From positions 25,407,189 through 25,471,188 of the forward strand of contig JAJEKV010000001.1 of NCBI GenBank assembly GCA_021234155.1: a stretch of 64,000 bases of DNA. The letters run 5' to 3'. This document shows, piece after piece, positions 24,479 through 37,092 of the stretch. Source of the DNA: Isoetes taiwanensis (Eukaryota > Streptophyta > Lycopodiopsida > Isoetales > Isoetaceae). The notes under the pieces were generated by a model. The model was not told where the DNA came from, did no database searches, and was given only the letters and a program-made list of their open reading frames with translations. The translations under genes and the position numbers were made by a program. The number at the start of each line of letters is the position of its first letter. Within the stretch, counting starts at the first letter, position 1.

Positions 24479-25929
24479 GATAATATAAGCAATACGATAC
24501 CTTGATATCTCAAATGTTTTATTTTGTGCGTGGAATAATTCTCATTAGAGATTATGATTTTATTCTCAATTCTCAATAGAGATTTATGATTTTCTCCTGT
24601 TTCCAAATTCTCGATTAATGTAATTGCACATAGTGTTCATGAAATGTACTTTATCACAACGTTCGTTACGTTGTTACATAGCATCAGAAATCTTGCAGTC
24701 ATGTGCTATTATACTTTTTAGATGTAAATCTATTGACATCTACATGTACATCTAGTTGCATTTATATATACTTGACTAGTAGGTTTACATTCGTCTATAT
24801 TTAAATGTACTTGAGGAAATGAAGCCAAACAATTTACATCTACGTACCTCTATTGTACATTAAAAACAACAATTGAATAGTTGGATGTACATCATATGTA
24901 CATCGCAATATAGGTTTGTTAAGGGCCTATCTCGTCTCACCCCCTTAATCATACATTCACATACAAATCCACAGTTATAGTCACGTGATGACAAATTAAG
25001 ACAGCAATGCTTACCAGGTTGTTAATACATCCATACAATTCATCCAATTCAGGCTCATCAAGGTCTTCTATTTTCATTGAACTCAATATCCTTATACAAT
25101 AAAAGAAGAGTAAGCTGTAAATCTCCATTGCATAAATTGTCGTAAATCACAAACTGGAGAATTTACGTTGTCTTTGTGCTTGACAATATCAGAAGACTTT
25201 ATCATGAATAATTGTTACAGAAGTACAGCCAAAAGCAAAAGCAGAATGTAATTTAAACTTCTTATAAATTGCCGTGGATCACGAACTGGGTGCTTGTTAT
25301 TAGTGAAACAATTTACTCTGTATATAAACTATATAAACTGTAGTCGCTAGAACAATTTATCAATTTACTCTGGATATAAGCTTTGCAAGAAGAAGCAAGA
25401 ATGTATTTATAACTTGCTCAAACCTCAAGAATAGACATGGTTTGTTGGAAGAGTCAATTTCTTGAAACAAGGCTGCCGTGGAGTATGATGGCGAATTTAT
25501 CTGTTATTGCCGGAGGACCCAGAAGTAAACAAAGATCACAAATTCCATGAAGAACTGTTTATCGTTTATAAAATAGTTTCTACAGAATAATGGCTTTTTG
25601 CAAAACGTATACCATAACAAGAATACATGTTACCCTAAATCGATGCTCTGTTTTTTTGCTGGTGAATGTGGTGTCTGTACTAAAGGCTCTATCCACAAAC
25701 AAGAATGGCTTGTTTCAATCTTCTGGATGAATCACCAGAGCAAGCGGCCGAACAGATCCATATCGGATATGTAAGGTAGGCCGATCAGAGTATGGAAGCG
25801 GATTGATGTTAGGGCAGTTCCGGGTATCTCTGATAGAAATCCGACCCCAACAGAATCGTGCCCTCTGGCTTTATACAAGGCACCCAGACACAGGTCGCGA
25901 CCCTTCAGATCGCGACCTTTAGTTCTTTT

Positions 25930-25955
25930 TAATAATAATAATAATAATAATAATA

Positions 25956-26000
<45 letters not shown>

Positions 26001-26001
26001 T
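25930..26001. repeat. (AAT)n followed by (ATT)n inverted microsatellite
   Basis: About 27 bp of AAT repeats turn directly into about 45 bp of ATT repeats, so the two halves can pair as one long AT-only hairpin or cruciform. Same structure at 40766-40830. Confidence 0.9.
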
Positions 26002-26585
26002 AACTTTTCAAAAATAACTTTAACTATATTCAAAATTACAAAGGATGTTGTCATATTTCAAAGGTATGTTCTAAGTTCATATTCTCACAACTCATATGCC
26101 ACAACAATGAGATAACTTTTTTTTTTCCACTTGTAGCAATTTACTTCGTACCTCGCCGAGTGCGTTTACCAGTGCGCTTGAAGCGACTGTCATAAGGACC
26201 TTCGTCATGGTTGTCATTTTCTATTTTGTCATGAAGCAAATCCTCCCTATTGCCATCATTATTCCCCCCGTGTTGTGTGGAGCGTATGCTCTACACATAT
26301 TTGGTGGTCCTCCTGTTGTTTGCTTGAAGATGGCACAGTGACAAGTCCAGCCACTAGCGAAAATCAGCTTGGATAGAATCATAATTCCCATGTCCAGCCT
26401 ATGCCAATCCCTATAAATATCCAATAAGTATTAATAAGAAATTATAAACACCTGTATTCCAACCATTTTAAGGTCCCTAGTATAACTAGAGAACTGAGTT
26501 AATGAAAAAAACCCTTTAAACCTGTTAAAACAGACTTTTACCTTTCATGGACTTTTGCAAAGACCACTTCCGGTCAATATGCAGC

Positions 26586-26618
26586 CTTAAGCCAAATCAG
26601 GTGTACATTTGACTTAAG
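26586..26618 (-). other. Hairpin element H, D type, beta
   Basis: CTTAAGCCAAAT pairs with ATTTGACTTAAG over 12 positions with one non-Watson-Crick position; loop CAGGTGTAC. A third distinct stem around the same loop. Confidence 0.75.
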
Positions 26619-27419
26619 CCTTAAAATGGTTAGCATTTATCAAGGCAAAAGCAATTACCATATCACCATATCAGAGATCCCCTACAAAATGTTAATCAGC
26701 TGTGGCACTAGCACACAGGGTCTACTTCCTTTGGAAATCATATCAGCACATTTCATCATGCATGGGCAGAATCTAATGTATACACCTCCACCATATTTGG
26801 CCAAAATTATAAATCACAAAACCTACCTCAAGCAGACTGTTGAATCTGGAAACAGTCATGTAGACCAGTAACATGCATGAGCATGTAATCATAGTCTAGG
26901 CTATTCTTCCAGATCAAGGGTAGACCATAAAACAATGCAAATCCAGGGTCTAGACCCCAGCTATATCCTACACGAGTGCAATCACATATAATCTAAGCAA
27001 TATACTACCATTTCGAAGCAAATAAGCTATAATATAGATTTGACTATGCATCCAACCTGAGTCGCAGATGCCGGATAATCCTTAGTTTGGCCAGCTGCTA
27101 GAGTGCTAACGCCTTATCTGCACCTTTTTGTGTAGTGCCGCCAAAGTCTGACTTCCTTGCAAGGCTAGATTATCTTCCTGTAATTATCTTCCGTGAGTAC
27201 AAGCTAAGCTAGATTTATTTCCTTTGGAAAGCATCTAGATAATGCTAAATTGTGAAATTACGAATAATCCGAAATAATCGATTATCTTCCTCGTTTTTTT
27301 TCACATGTATATAGGCTATGCATGCCTTGAATAAATTGAGTACCATTTAACTTCGTTAAAATAATCGGTGGAAGTGCATTTAAGCAATGGAAGTACATAA
27401 CAAATGAAAATCGTCAAAC

Positions 27420-27550
27420 CTGTGTGAAGCCTTACGTTCCAGCAGAAATGCCTTTAGTTTTGATGATTTGTGTATTCCTAGAAGCATCTTCAATGTCTTG
27501 TTTGATCATAGAAACAAAGCAGCAGATGCTTGTGTCAACATTTCCCACAA
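27420..27550 (-). other. 5' exon of module D, beta (noisy)
   Basis: Same exon as 15948-16076 and 30781-30909 with several CAG/CTG-site indels, including a lost CTGTAG acceptor (reads CAGTAG) and an extra AA in a CAGCAG run. Confidence 0.4.
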
Positions 27551-28412
27551 CTACTGAAATATACAAGGCGGGCAATATTTGGCTTTACAATCTAATATTG
27601 GCAAAGAACCATATGCAGCTTCAACAACATCTACCTCTTGCCATTTGAGCCGCAAGAATTACATCCGTCCACCCTAATTAGGGTTCAACCAATGCAATCA
27701 GATATGGCCAAGTTCAAATTGCTTTATACAAATGGCTTCCTTAAATCCTTGAATACCTAAATCTTGAGCAATCAGAGCCATACCTTTCATCTATGGCCGA
27801 GATCGAAGATAAAGCATGCCAGATGTATGGTGCTCCCAGATCGCATCTGTTCAAGTAGAGAGCATGCATGAAATAATTAGGGTTATCCATTATGTTCGTC
27901 CATGGTATTTTCCCTATGGTATTTTCCCTATGAAACGATTAGGATTTTTACTGGGTAAAACTAATGTATTTAAACGAAAAAAGTCCAAGCCCACATGTCA
28001 TGGTATTTTCCCTATGAAATGATTCGGATTTTTACTGGGCAAAACCAATGTATTTAAACGAAACAAGGCCAAGCCTACATGTCATGGGAGACCATAGTTC
28101 ACCAAATTGTATCAACTTCCACCTAGGTCTTAGGCACTTTGTTGACTCCAAATTGTGCCGTCATAATTTGCTCATCTTTTGCCCATCAATAAGTCATTTT
28201 TCTTACATAACCACCATCTTATCTTTGTTATTACATTTTGCTCCGCCATTGCAATCAATTTAAAATTTTCAATCACCTGTCATGGCCTGTAGCAAGTGTA
28301 TATGCCAAAGTTACGCCCTGCAGCAGCCTATGCAGATATAATACACTTTCAAAAACATGAAATATGTTGACAAGTTTGTATTGTAACATATGGTTAAGTC
28401 TGCATATTATTC

Positions 28413-28740
28413 ATAATAAAAAAAGCCTGCCTCCTACCGTAGGTCGGGGTGGGCAAAAGTCATACATAGAGTTAGCAACAAGGAGAGTAGGACCTTGTTG
28501 CCAAAGCCCTACCCTACCTATATTGCCTAATTAACTCTTATTGCAAGTATTTATTTCTCTTTTAAGAGAGCCAAATGGCAAACAGAATAACCCTAGTCTG
28601 GGCCAATGCCAAATGACTAGTTTAAAAGAGCCAGAACTCATTCTATAATACAATTTGTGTAAAAATTCAATCGGCATAATTTCAAAAACAAATGTCATGT
28701 TACCTTTATTTTTGAATGGATTTCCTTATGTCTGCTGCAA
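28413..28740 (-). ncRNA. Structured block L, copy c, with flank
   Basis: L structure at 28413-28545 as in copies b and d. The remaining 200 bp up to the start of gamma is AT-rich and unique. Confidence 0.35.
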
Positions 28741-29128
28741 GCCACTAGCGAAAATCAGCTTGGATAGAATCATAATTCCCATGTCCAGCCTATGCCAATC
28801 CCTATAAATATCCAATAAGTATTAATAAGAAATTATAAACACCTGTATTCCAACCATTTTAAGGTCCCTAGTATAACTAGAGAACTGAGTTAATGAAAAA
28901 AACCCTTTAAACCTGTTAAAACAGACTTTTACCTTTCATGGACTTTTGCAAAGACCACTTCCGGTCAATATGCAGCCTTAAGCCAAATCAGGTGTACATT
29001 TGACTTAAGCCTTAAAATGGTTAGCATTTATCAAGGCAAAAGCAATTACCATATTCTACAATCTACAAGAAGTTCCCCATTCTCTAGAGCTTATAAACAT
29101 AATTTCATTCATAATCCAAAAAGTTTCT
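28741..29128 (-). repeat. Hairpin end of module D, gamma
   Basis: The hairpin/T-tract end of module D that alpha lost at its C-D junction. Shared with beta from 26349 to about 26657. Confidence 0.85.
28977..29009 (-). other. Hairpin element H, D type, gamma
   Basis: Same as 26586-26618. Confidence 0.75.
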
Positions 29129-29368
29129 CCATAAATCTTTATATTACCAATGTTAAATACTTTTTAAAGTCTAAAAGACTGCTTTTTCTAGACTGGGATT
29201 AGAATATCCAGCAAACATAGAGTTCAGAATTTTCCTTGTCTTCCAAATCAGCACCATAAAGCTCAGCAAATTTATCAAAAATGTATCTTCGATGTCCTCT
29301 TGTCTTGTCTTGTAGCTTTTCCAACTTGAATAAATGGAAAACACACATAGGAGCAAGAAATCCGTTAC

Positions 29369-29476
29369 TGCAAAGGAAAACCAGGAGGACGCTTAGCCTA
29401 AGAAAGGTAAGAGCCTAAGTCACTAACAGTAAGCTTAGATTTCTTGGGCTTTTCGCCCTTCACCTTGGATGTAATC
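29369..29476 (-). other. EG/VKG exon, D module, gamma
   Basis: Same acceptor as alpha. One frame reads SKVKGEKPKKSKLTVSDLG and stops after YLS. The donor CTGCAG|GTAAC of alpha reads TTTGCAG|TAAC here, one base short at a CAG site. Confidence 0.4.
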
Positions 29477-30780
29477 CTCAACACAATAGAAAGATAGCAA
29501 AGAATGCCTAACTCACTCTCGCCTTTAACATATAGTTCCCAAGCAATTTTAATGTTAGCCTCCCGCATGTTAATCCTCCCATACATCTACCATTTTATCT
29601 GGCCCAAAGAAGCATAGGATGCTTATGTTTAGAGTATCAGATATCGGCCCTGAGTGCTTTATAAACTGCCCTCTACTTATAAGCAGCAGAAAATCCTGTC
29701 AGCAGAAAATATTTAAAGTACACTGCCCATGTCTTGGTCCATGCAAGAGAACATGCAAGAGAAAATATTTAAAATCCATGCAAGAGAACATGTCTTAGTC
29801 AAATCTTCATAGTTCTAAAGATCTAGACAACCTAGCATAGGTCTATACATATTACGTGCAGTGTTTTGATCTGCAGCAATGTTCAGCATGTATATTACTT
29901 ATTTTTCAAGCCTAAGCATCAAGAGAAAGCTCGTGTTTATAGCATCCATTACTTGCCATCCATTACTATGTCATTATTTAATTTACTATTTAATTTACTA
30001 TGGCACATTTCTCCCAAATGTCCATTCACCATATCAGAGATCCCCTACAAAATGTTAATCAGCTGTGGCACTAGCACACAGGGTCTACTTCCTTTGGAAA
30101 TCATATCAGCACATTTCATCATGCATGGGCAGAATCTAATGTATACACCTCCACCATATTTGGCCAAAATTATAAATCACAAAACCTACCTCAAGCAGAC
30201 TGTTGAATCTGGAAACAGTCATGTAGACCAGTAACATGCATGAGCATGTAATCATAGTCTAGGCTATTCTTCCAGATCAAGGGTAGACCATAAAACAATG
30301 CAAATCCAGGGTCTAGACCCCAGCTATATCCTACACAAGTGCAATCACATATAATCTAAGCAATATACTACCATTTCGAAGCAAATAAGCTATAATATAG
30401 ATTTGACTATGCATCCAACCTGAGTCGCAGATGCCGGATAATCCTTAGTTTGGCCAGCTGCTAGAGTGCTAACGCCTTATCTGCACCTTTTTGTGTAGTG
30501 CCAGCAAGCTGACTTCCTTGCAAGGCTAGATTATCTTCCTGTAATTATCTTCCTGTGAGTACAAGCTAAGCTAGATTTATTTCCTTTGGAAAGCATCTAG
30601 ATAATGCTAAATTGTGAAATTACAGAATAATCCAGAATAATCAGATTATCTTCCACGTTTTTTCACATGTATATAGGCTATGCATGCCTTGAATAAATTG
30701 AGTACCATTTAACTCGTTAAAATAATCAGTGGAAGTGCATTTAAGCAATGGAAGTACATAACAAATGAAAATCGTCAAAC

Positions 30781-30909
30781 CTGTGTGAAGCCTTCTGTTC
30801 CAGCAGAAATGCCTTTAGTTTTGATGATTTGTGTATTCCTAGAAGCATCTTCAATGTCTTGTTTGATCATAGAAACAGCAGCAGATGCTTGTGTCAACAT
30901 TTCCCACAA
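30781..30909 (-). CDS. 5' exon of module D, gamma
   Basis: 43-codon open exon identical in frame to alpha, with acceptor TTCCTGTAG| and donor CACAG|GTTTGA intact. No family recognised. Confidence 0.6.
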
Positions 30910-31877
30910 CTACAGGAATATACAAGGCAGGCAATATTTGGCTTTACAATCTAATATTGGCAAAGAACCATATGCAGCTCGAAACAGCATCTACCTCTTG
31001 CCATTTGAGCCACAAGAATTACATCTGTCCACCCTAATTAGGGTTCAACCAATGCACTGTATATGGCCAAGTTCCGAAATTGCTTTATACAGCGGCTTCC
31101 TTAAATCCTTGAATACCTAAATCTTGAGCAATCAGAGCCATACCTTTCATCTATGGCCGAGATCGAAGATAAAGCATGCCAGATGTATGGTGCTCCGAGA
31201 TCACATCTGTTCAAGTAGAGAGCATGCATGAAATAATTAGGGTTATCCATTATGTTCGTCCATGGTATTTTTCCTATGGTATTTTCCCTATGAAACGATT
31301 AGGATTTTTACTGGGTAAAACTAATGTATTTAAACGAAAAAAGTCCAAGCCCACATGTCATGGTATTTTCCCTATGAAATGATTCGGATTTTTACTGGGC
31401 AAAACCAATGTATTTAAACGAAACAAGGCCAAGCCTACATGTCATGGGAGACCATAGTTCACCAAATTGTATCAACTTCCACCTAGGTCTTAGGCACTTT
31501 GTTGACTCCAAATTGTGCCGTCATAATTTGCTCATCTTTTGCCCATCAATAAGTCATTTTTCTTACATAACCACCATCTTATCTTTGTTATTACATTTTG
31601 CTCCGCCATTGCAATCAATTTAAAATTTTCAATCACCTGTCATGGCCTGTAGCAAGTGTATATGCCAAAGTTACGCCCTGCAGCAGCCTATGCAGATATA
31701 ATACACTTTCAAAAACATGAAATATGTTGACAAGTTTGTATTGTAACATATGGTTAAGTCTGCATATTATTCAAAAAAAAAAAAAAAAACCTTTGAAATC
31801 CATTAGATCCTAAGACCTTCAAGACTTTTAATCATGAAATGACCTTTGCAAGAACAAGCCATGATTCAATAAGCAGC

Positions 31878-31909
31878 CCTAAGTACAATCAGGTGTAATT
31901 GTACTTAGG
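31878..31909 (-). other. Hairpin element H, C type, copy 3
   Basis: Perfect 12-bp stem, loop CAGGTGTA. Confidence 0.8.
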
Positions 31910-32209
31910 CCAAAGACATGGTTACGCAAAATACTTCCATTAATAATTATTATCTTGAAATACATCCTCAGCCATCTTAAAAAGTTGTAATCATTTAAAT
32001 AAAGAAGTACCTTGTATGGTGGAAAGTGAACCATCATTACTTGCATTTGTAGCAGACGCATTACAAAATACCATGTACAATTAATGCCACTTCCAATGTC
32101 ATTTAAAATGTTTTAAACATTTTTTAGAATCAGAAACTGTCTTGGGCAGTCTTTGAAATATTCGTAACATGAATAAAGGAACATCGCAAGGAGTAAAAGA
32201 CCCTGTTAC

Positions 32210-32313
32210 CTGCACCACAAGAACAAAAACAAGCATTAGTCATGGTTGTCATGCACTGGGTAGCAGGTGTCATTGGGTCTTTTAAGTTCAACACCCTTCA
32301 CCTTGCTTGTAAC
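32210..32313 (-). other. EG/VKG exon, C module, gamma
   Basis: Identical to alpha exon 17386-17489 including both splice sites. Confidence 0.45.
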
Positions 32314-33754
32314 CTACAGAACAAGGATAAAAGATTTTCATGCATCCTAGAACAAAGGCAAAGTAAATAACATGCCCATAATTGTACTGTTCAAAAGGTG
32401 TACTTTGCTTCTGTTCATATTGCAGATTACACCTGCTGCATCCAATTTAAAATTTAGCTAGGATGCATAGATCCTGTTGAGCTTATGAGTGGCCAGCATT
32501 TATTCTACAGTAATATGACCACTATACAATCTGCAAAATTAACTTCCTAAGTGGTTTCAAGTCTGTCTTCGCCCTACGATAATCATAGCTAGCAGTCAGA
32601 TCTTCAAAAACATTATTCATAGCTATGTATTCTGCATATGCCTTAACTAATTATGTAAAAAACTGAATACAGCTGAGACACTTATAACTTTAAGTCACAG
32701 AGTTGAGGAAATCATATTCTGAACTACATGTATCATAGATGCGAGATAAATTTGAGGCAACACATTTGCACATATTTGTACTATTCACAAAAGCAATGCA
32801 TACACCAGCTCTACAAATGTCCCAAGCATCTATATGCCAAAGCCATGCCTTAGCCAACAAGATAATTATGCTGTTACAAGCCTTGTTTTATAGCTAATAG
32901 AAAAAATCTCTTTTGCTCAGAGACCCATACTAATATGCATGCAAGCTTGCAGATCTATGCCTTAGAATTAAAAGGCACATCTCCTTATCTTCATGCAATA
33001 ACTTGGATCCCTGGCAGATGTATGCAACATGCAAAGCTTCCAATAGCTCTAATCCATGTCAAATGCATTAATACTTATGCCTTCATCCCCTTGCAGCAGA
33101 GATATTCATGCTTTAGACAACAACTTCGTGCAGTAGCTTAATAAGAGGAGCATATTAATAGCTGCATGTCTGTGCATGTTCGACTCATTCATTAAGTCAG
33201 TAATTTTAAATTTTATTCCAGATTTGAACTTGTCTTAACCCAACATGCATCACACAAATGCATAGATCATAGATGCCAACATGCATCACACAAATGCATA
33301 GATCATAGATGTATAGACGCATAGATGTCTATAGCTATGCTATATTGTCAGAAAGCTAAGTATGTAATCAACACAAAGCTAAGCTATGTAATCAAGCTCC
33401 ACAGTAAGACATGCATATAACCAAGTTTTTACATGCCCTGTTCTGCAGCAAAACTAGAATGGCTCATAAGTTGAAAAAACATGTTCAATAATGTACCCAA
33501 ACCTCCAGATCTGTTAAAGCTTAAAGCCTTTTGCAATCACAAGTTCAGACCACTGCCATTTAATGATTATGATAGATGCAGCTGCTAGATTTACAATGGA
33601 GAACTGTTTCTAGTTAAATACACCGAGCACAATTATCCTTGACTCAAATTAAAAGTCGTATGGCTGTGCAAATTTAGACAAACATCTTAAGCCAGATATG
33701 TAAGCCGGATATGTACATGTCTTAAGCATCTAAATGCAAAATATAATCTCAAAC

Positions 33755-33837
33755 CTGAGTGTATGTTGAAGATCAAGTGATTTCTCCATGGAATCGTTTC
33801 TGGTGCTGCCTCCAGCTTGCTTCAAGTTTGCCTTAGG
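33755..33837 (-). other. 5' exon of module C, gamma
   Basis: Identical to 18932-19014. Confidence 0.45.
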
Positions 33838-34427
33838 CTATAGAGATGCCCTTTCATTGTCCCAACACAATCATCACATAACGATGCCCAGCGACACAGA
33901 TCCAGCATGATTCCACTAGTTGATGGCCGGAACAACTATACTTTGCTTCCAGGTAAGGCTTTGCCAAGCCAGACGGCTCAATGCTTAGCATATCTTGGTT
34001 CTAAAGCTGAATGCAATATATAACCTAAATTACGTGTTACCGACAGTCCTTATCCAAGAGACTATATCCTACCTCCAAATGCTGAAATGTCCGATGCCGT
34101 GGAGCAATGCCGTGGAGCTAACGCTGAGTGATAGGATTAGAAGTCCAGGAAATATGCCAGATCATGTGCCATGCCTTTTTTTTAGTTAGACCATCAAGAC
34201 TCGCGAGGTGGTTTAGGTTATATCAGAGCACATTTTTTCCGGTCAAAGAACGTAGACCAAATATTATTTTGAGAAACATTTCCAATAGTCTTTGCTATTT
34301 CTAAATGCCGACATTATTCCCATAGGAGATCCTTATTTCAAATTTCTATCTGTTGCATACAACATTGTTAGAGCACCACACAGTACTACCTGCATATAAT
34401 GTAAATGCTTCCCATCATTACTTAAAA

Positions 34428-34545
34428 TAAAAAAAGCCTGCCTCCTACCGTAGGTCAGGGTGGGCCAAATTAGTAATAAGGTTAGCAACAAGGAGAGTAG
34501 GACCTTGTTGCCAAAGCCCTACCCTACCTATATTGCCAACTCTTA
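34428..34545 (-). ncRNA. Structured block L, copy d
   Basis: Same as copy b apart from one C in the homopolymer of the outer stem. Confidence 0.4.
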
Positions 34546-35388
34546 TTGCATGCCGTAAGTGACAAGTATTTATTTTTCTTTAAAAGGGCCAAATGGCTAA
34601 CAAGTGGACAAGATAGTCGTCACTTGGTTTTTTCAAAATAGCATCTTTCCTATCAAAGGAACAAAATATACCCCTTGGTAAGGCCCATATACTACATATC
34701 AACAACTATATTCCATATATTGAGAAGCTTATACGGTTAAAATAGACTTAAAATAGACGTTTGCCACCATATTCCAAAGGGTATACCATCATCCAACTAG
34801 ATGTCGCCTTTTCCTTTGTTAATACATCCAATGTTAGCATATGCATCTTTGTCTCACAAAATGCACAACATAATGCCCCATTATCTCAAACTCTGTTTTT
34901 ACAGACTTATCCCATATCCTACTGTCATTGGTATCACTGCCATTTCTTTTGCTCGAATAGCTCAAGACCATAGACACCCATGCAGCACCTTTCTGCCCTA
35001 GAATTCTTACTAATGTTGCTAATGCAGAAGGCCAACGTTAGCTTGTGGAAAAATTCCAACATCTTTACATGCCAGTGGGACTAATTGTCAACATCACATA
35101 GACCATGCAAATGTAAGTTATGTTATAATGGTTAAAATGCCCTTCTGCCAACATATCCCATATGGTACACTATCATCCTAATAGACTTTCAAGCCATATT
35201 GTCACAATAAATGATCAAACCACATGCTCAATCTTGCCATTTCATGTGTTTATTACAATGTGAATTTTAATGCTATCAATTACCATGTCATATTAATAAT
35301 AATTAAAAAAAAAAAAAAACCTTGTCAAGACAAGTCAAGACCTTAAAACCAAAAACTCAATTTGAGAATTTAGTCTTCAATTAGCAGT

Positions 35389-35419
35389 CTTAGACAATAT
35401 TGGTGTACATATATCTAAG
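35389..35419 (-). other. Hairpin element H, E type, gamma
   Basis: Same as 20566-20596. Confidence 0.5.
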
Positions 35420-35651
35420 CATTGAAATGGTACCATAATCATAATCATGTAAAAAATGGTAAAAACCTTTTTCATTATCATAAGAGCAGAAAGTTAAACA
35501 AAGACAAATTAAATCAAAACTTGTTTAAAATGTAGAAAAACATTGGAAAAGTAGAGGTTCCACAGATTATTGAAGAAATCCTTCATGTGCGAGACGCTCC
35601 ACAGTTTTTAAACAAGAACATATCAGTGCAAAGAGCAAAAGATCCTGTTAC

Positions 35652-35740
35652 CTGCAGTAAACCAACCAAAAATTAGCCAAAAGGGTAATCATGGCAAAGA
35701 CTAGCAGTGTCATGGGATCTTTTGAGTTATCCCCTTCACT
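35652..35740 (-). other. EG/VKG exon, E module, gamma
   Basis: Same splice borders as alpha but shorter by about 10 nt around AGCAGGTG and GGCAGCAC, both CAG sites. The alpha frame is preferred. Confidence 0.4.
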
Positions 35741-36735
35741 CTGCCTGATACACATCAATTTAAATAGCAGAAAAAGAGAAGTTAGGATAAAGTTTAACTA
35801 GGCTGCATATGAAAAAATTACGGTGGTAATTCATGCCAGCACTAAGACTAAATGATTGAAGTCGAATAAACAGCAATATACCACCACAAGCCTTGTTGAA
35901 GCTATTATCCCCTCATCTTAGGCTTTAAAAATACCATGCAAAGATGGACCAACAAAAAAAACACAAAGAACTCGAGAAAATTGCTATAAATGTGCATATA
36001 ATGCAAGAAGGATGATGTAGGAAAGGATGTCATGATCCGAAACCAAAGAAAATATATGTTAAGTTTCCTAGGGATATAGACTTAGGTTAAGTTATAGCGG
36101 GATAATCATACAGATCTGAACCCTTTTTAAGCTTAGGCTGCATGTGAATAGAGATGACAGAGGTAATTCATGGCAGCACTAAGTCAAAGAGATTGAAGTT
36201 CCTTCAGCAGCAAATTCTACAATATGCCATGTTTAAGCAGTTATCTCCTCATCCTATTAAAGAGACCACACATGGATAGACTAGTCTAGACAAACACAAA
36301 GCATTAAGAAGAACCTTAGTAATGCATATAATACTCCATGGATGTTGAAGAAAACGCAGCTATGACATGCAATCCACATAATACATGTCCAGTTTATGCA
36401 GGATTTAAACAGAAGTTAAGATTCAGCAGGATTAAACACAGAAACGTAATCCCTTTTAAAGGTCAAGTAGAACCAGCAAAGAAGGGTTAAAGTAAAGCTA
36501 TTTCCTTATATACATGAAGCAATGATGAGCAGAGAAAGATATTTCCTTATACATTATGATCTAGAGCCATCATATCAGTACAATTTAAGTCAGCTAAGTA
36601 AGTTTACAACAAGACTTAAACTATATATGGCTAAAATACATGAGAAATAGGCATAAAGATCAGTAGGCATAGCACTATTTAGATCATATATCTAGTATAA
36701 TAAATTCCTATGCAATAAACAGCAAGATCCCAAAC

Positions 36736-37092
36736 CTGAGATAGTTGCTTGGGACCAGATGTCTCCAGATTTGTCTTGTAGTTGTTGATCTCCATGGTAG
36801 GAGTGCTGCTTAGAGCCCGGATGCTCCTATAATCAATGATTTCAACCTCAAAGATCGAATAGTGGAATTGTCATTGAGAGTTACATCAAACATCTTTGCT
36901 ACCCTCAGAGCCCCCAAATTCTCCGAGGTAGTATTGACAAAACAGGAGATATTGTAGCGTGATCACCTTTATTCTTTGCGAGCAATACAGAACATGGAAA
37001 TCAAACATTTTCATGCGTTTGGCATTTTGCCTTTTCTCATCCTCAATCTTCTTTCTTGTGGCAAGATTGAGGTCACCTTTCTTTCTCCCCAT
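36736..37092 (-). CDS. First exon of an MGRKKG gene (E type), gamma
   Basis: Start at 37092 with the same N-terminus as alpha. The 3' half is better preserved: one frame reads EVEIIDYRSIRALSSTPTME and on to GPKQLSQ at the donor CTCAG|GTTTGG (36736). The middle part (about 36860-36970) differs from alpha at several CAG/CTG sites and carries a stop. Together the copies suggest a first exon of about 115 codons, basic at the N-terminus. Function unknown. Confidence 0.55.

Larger units (their letters stand above)
14295..26346 (-). repeat. 12-kb block, copy alpha (modules D, C, E, M)
   Basis: Near-identical direct repeat of 29129-41176, offset about 14.83 kb. The order is D (14295-16946), C (16947-20481), E (20482-22764), M (22765-26346). 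Outside CAG/CTG sites and homopolymers I found essentially no differences from the second copy. It ends inside block M at ACAAGT, where it joins the partial copy beta. Confidence 0.93.
22765..26346 (+). mobile_element. Block M with dead transposase, alpha copy
   Basis: The first 550 bp matches M1. From about 23314 the block carries plus-strand remnants of a transposase, and near its end a long (AAT)n(ATT)n inverted repeat. The sudden end of M1 homology at GTCGAGA suggests the transposon joined M there. Terminal repeats were not found. Confidence 0.55.
26349..28412 (-). repeat. Partial copy beta of module D with internal deletion
   Basis: Matches 28741-29055 followed directly by 30027-31773, so about 970 bp, including the EG/VKG exon of D, is missing. 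It keeps hairpin and 5' exon. It starts where copy alpha stops (26346/26349) and ends against block L. Confidence 0.88.
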
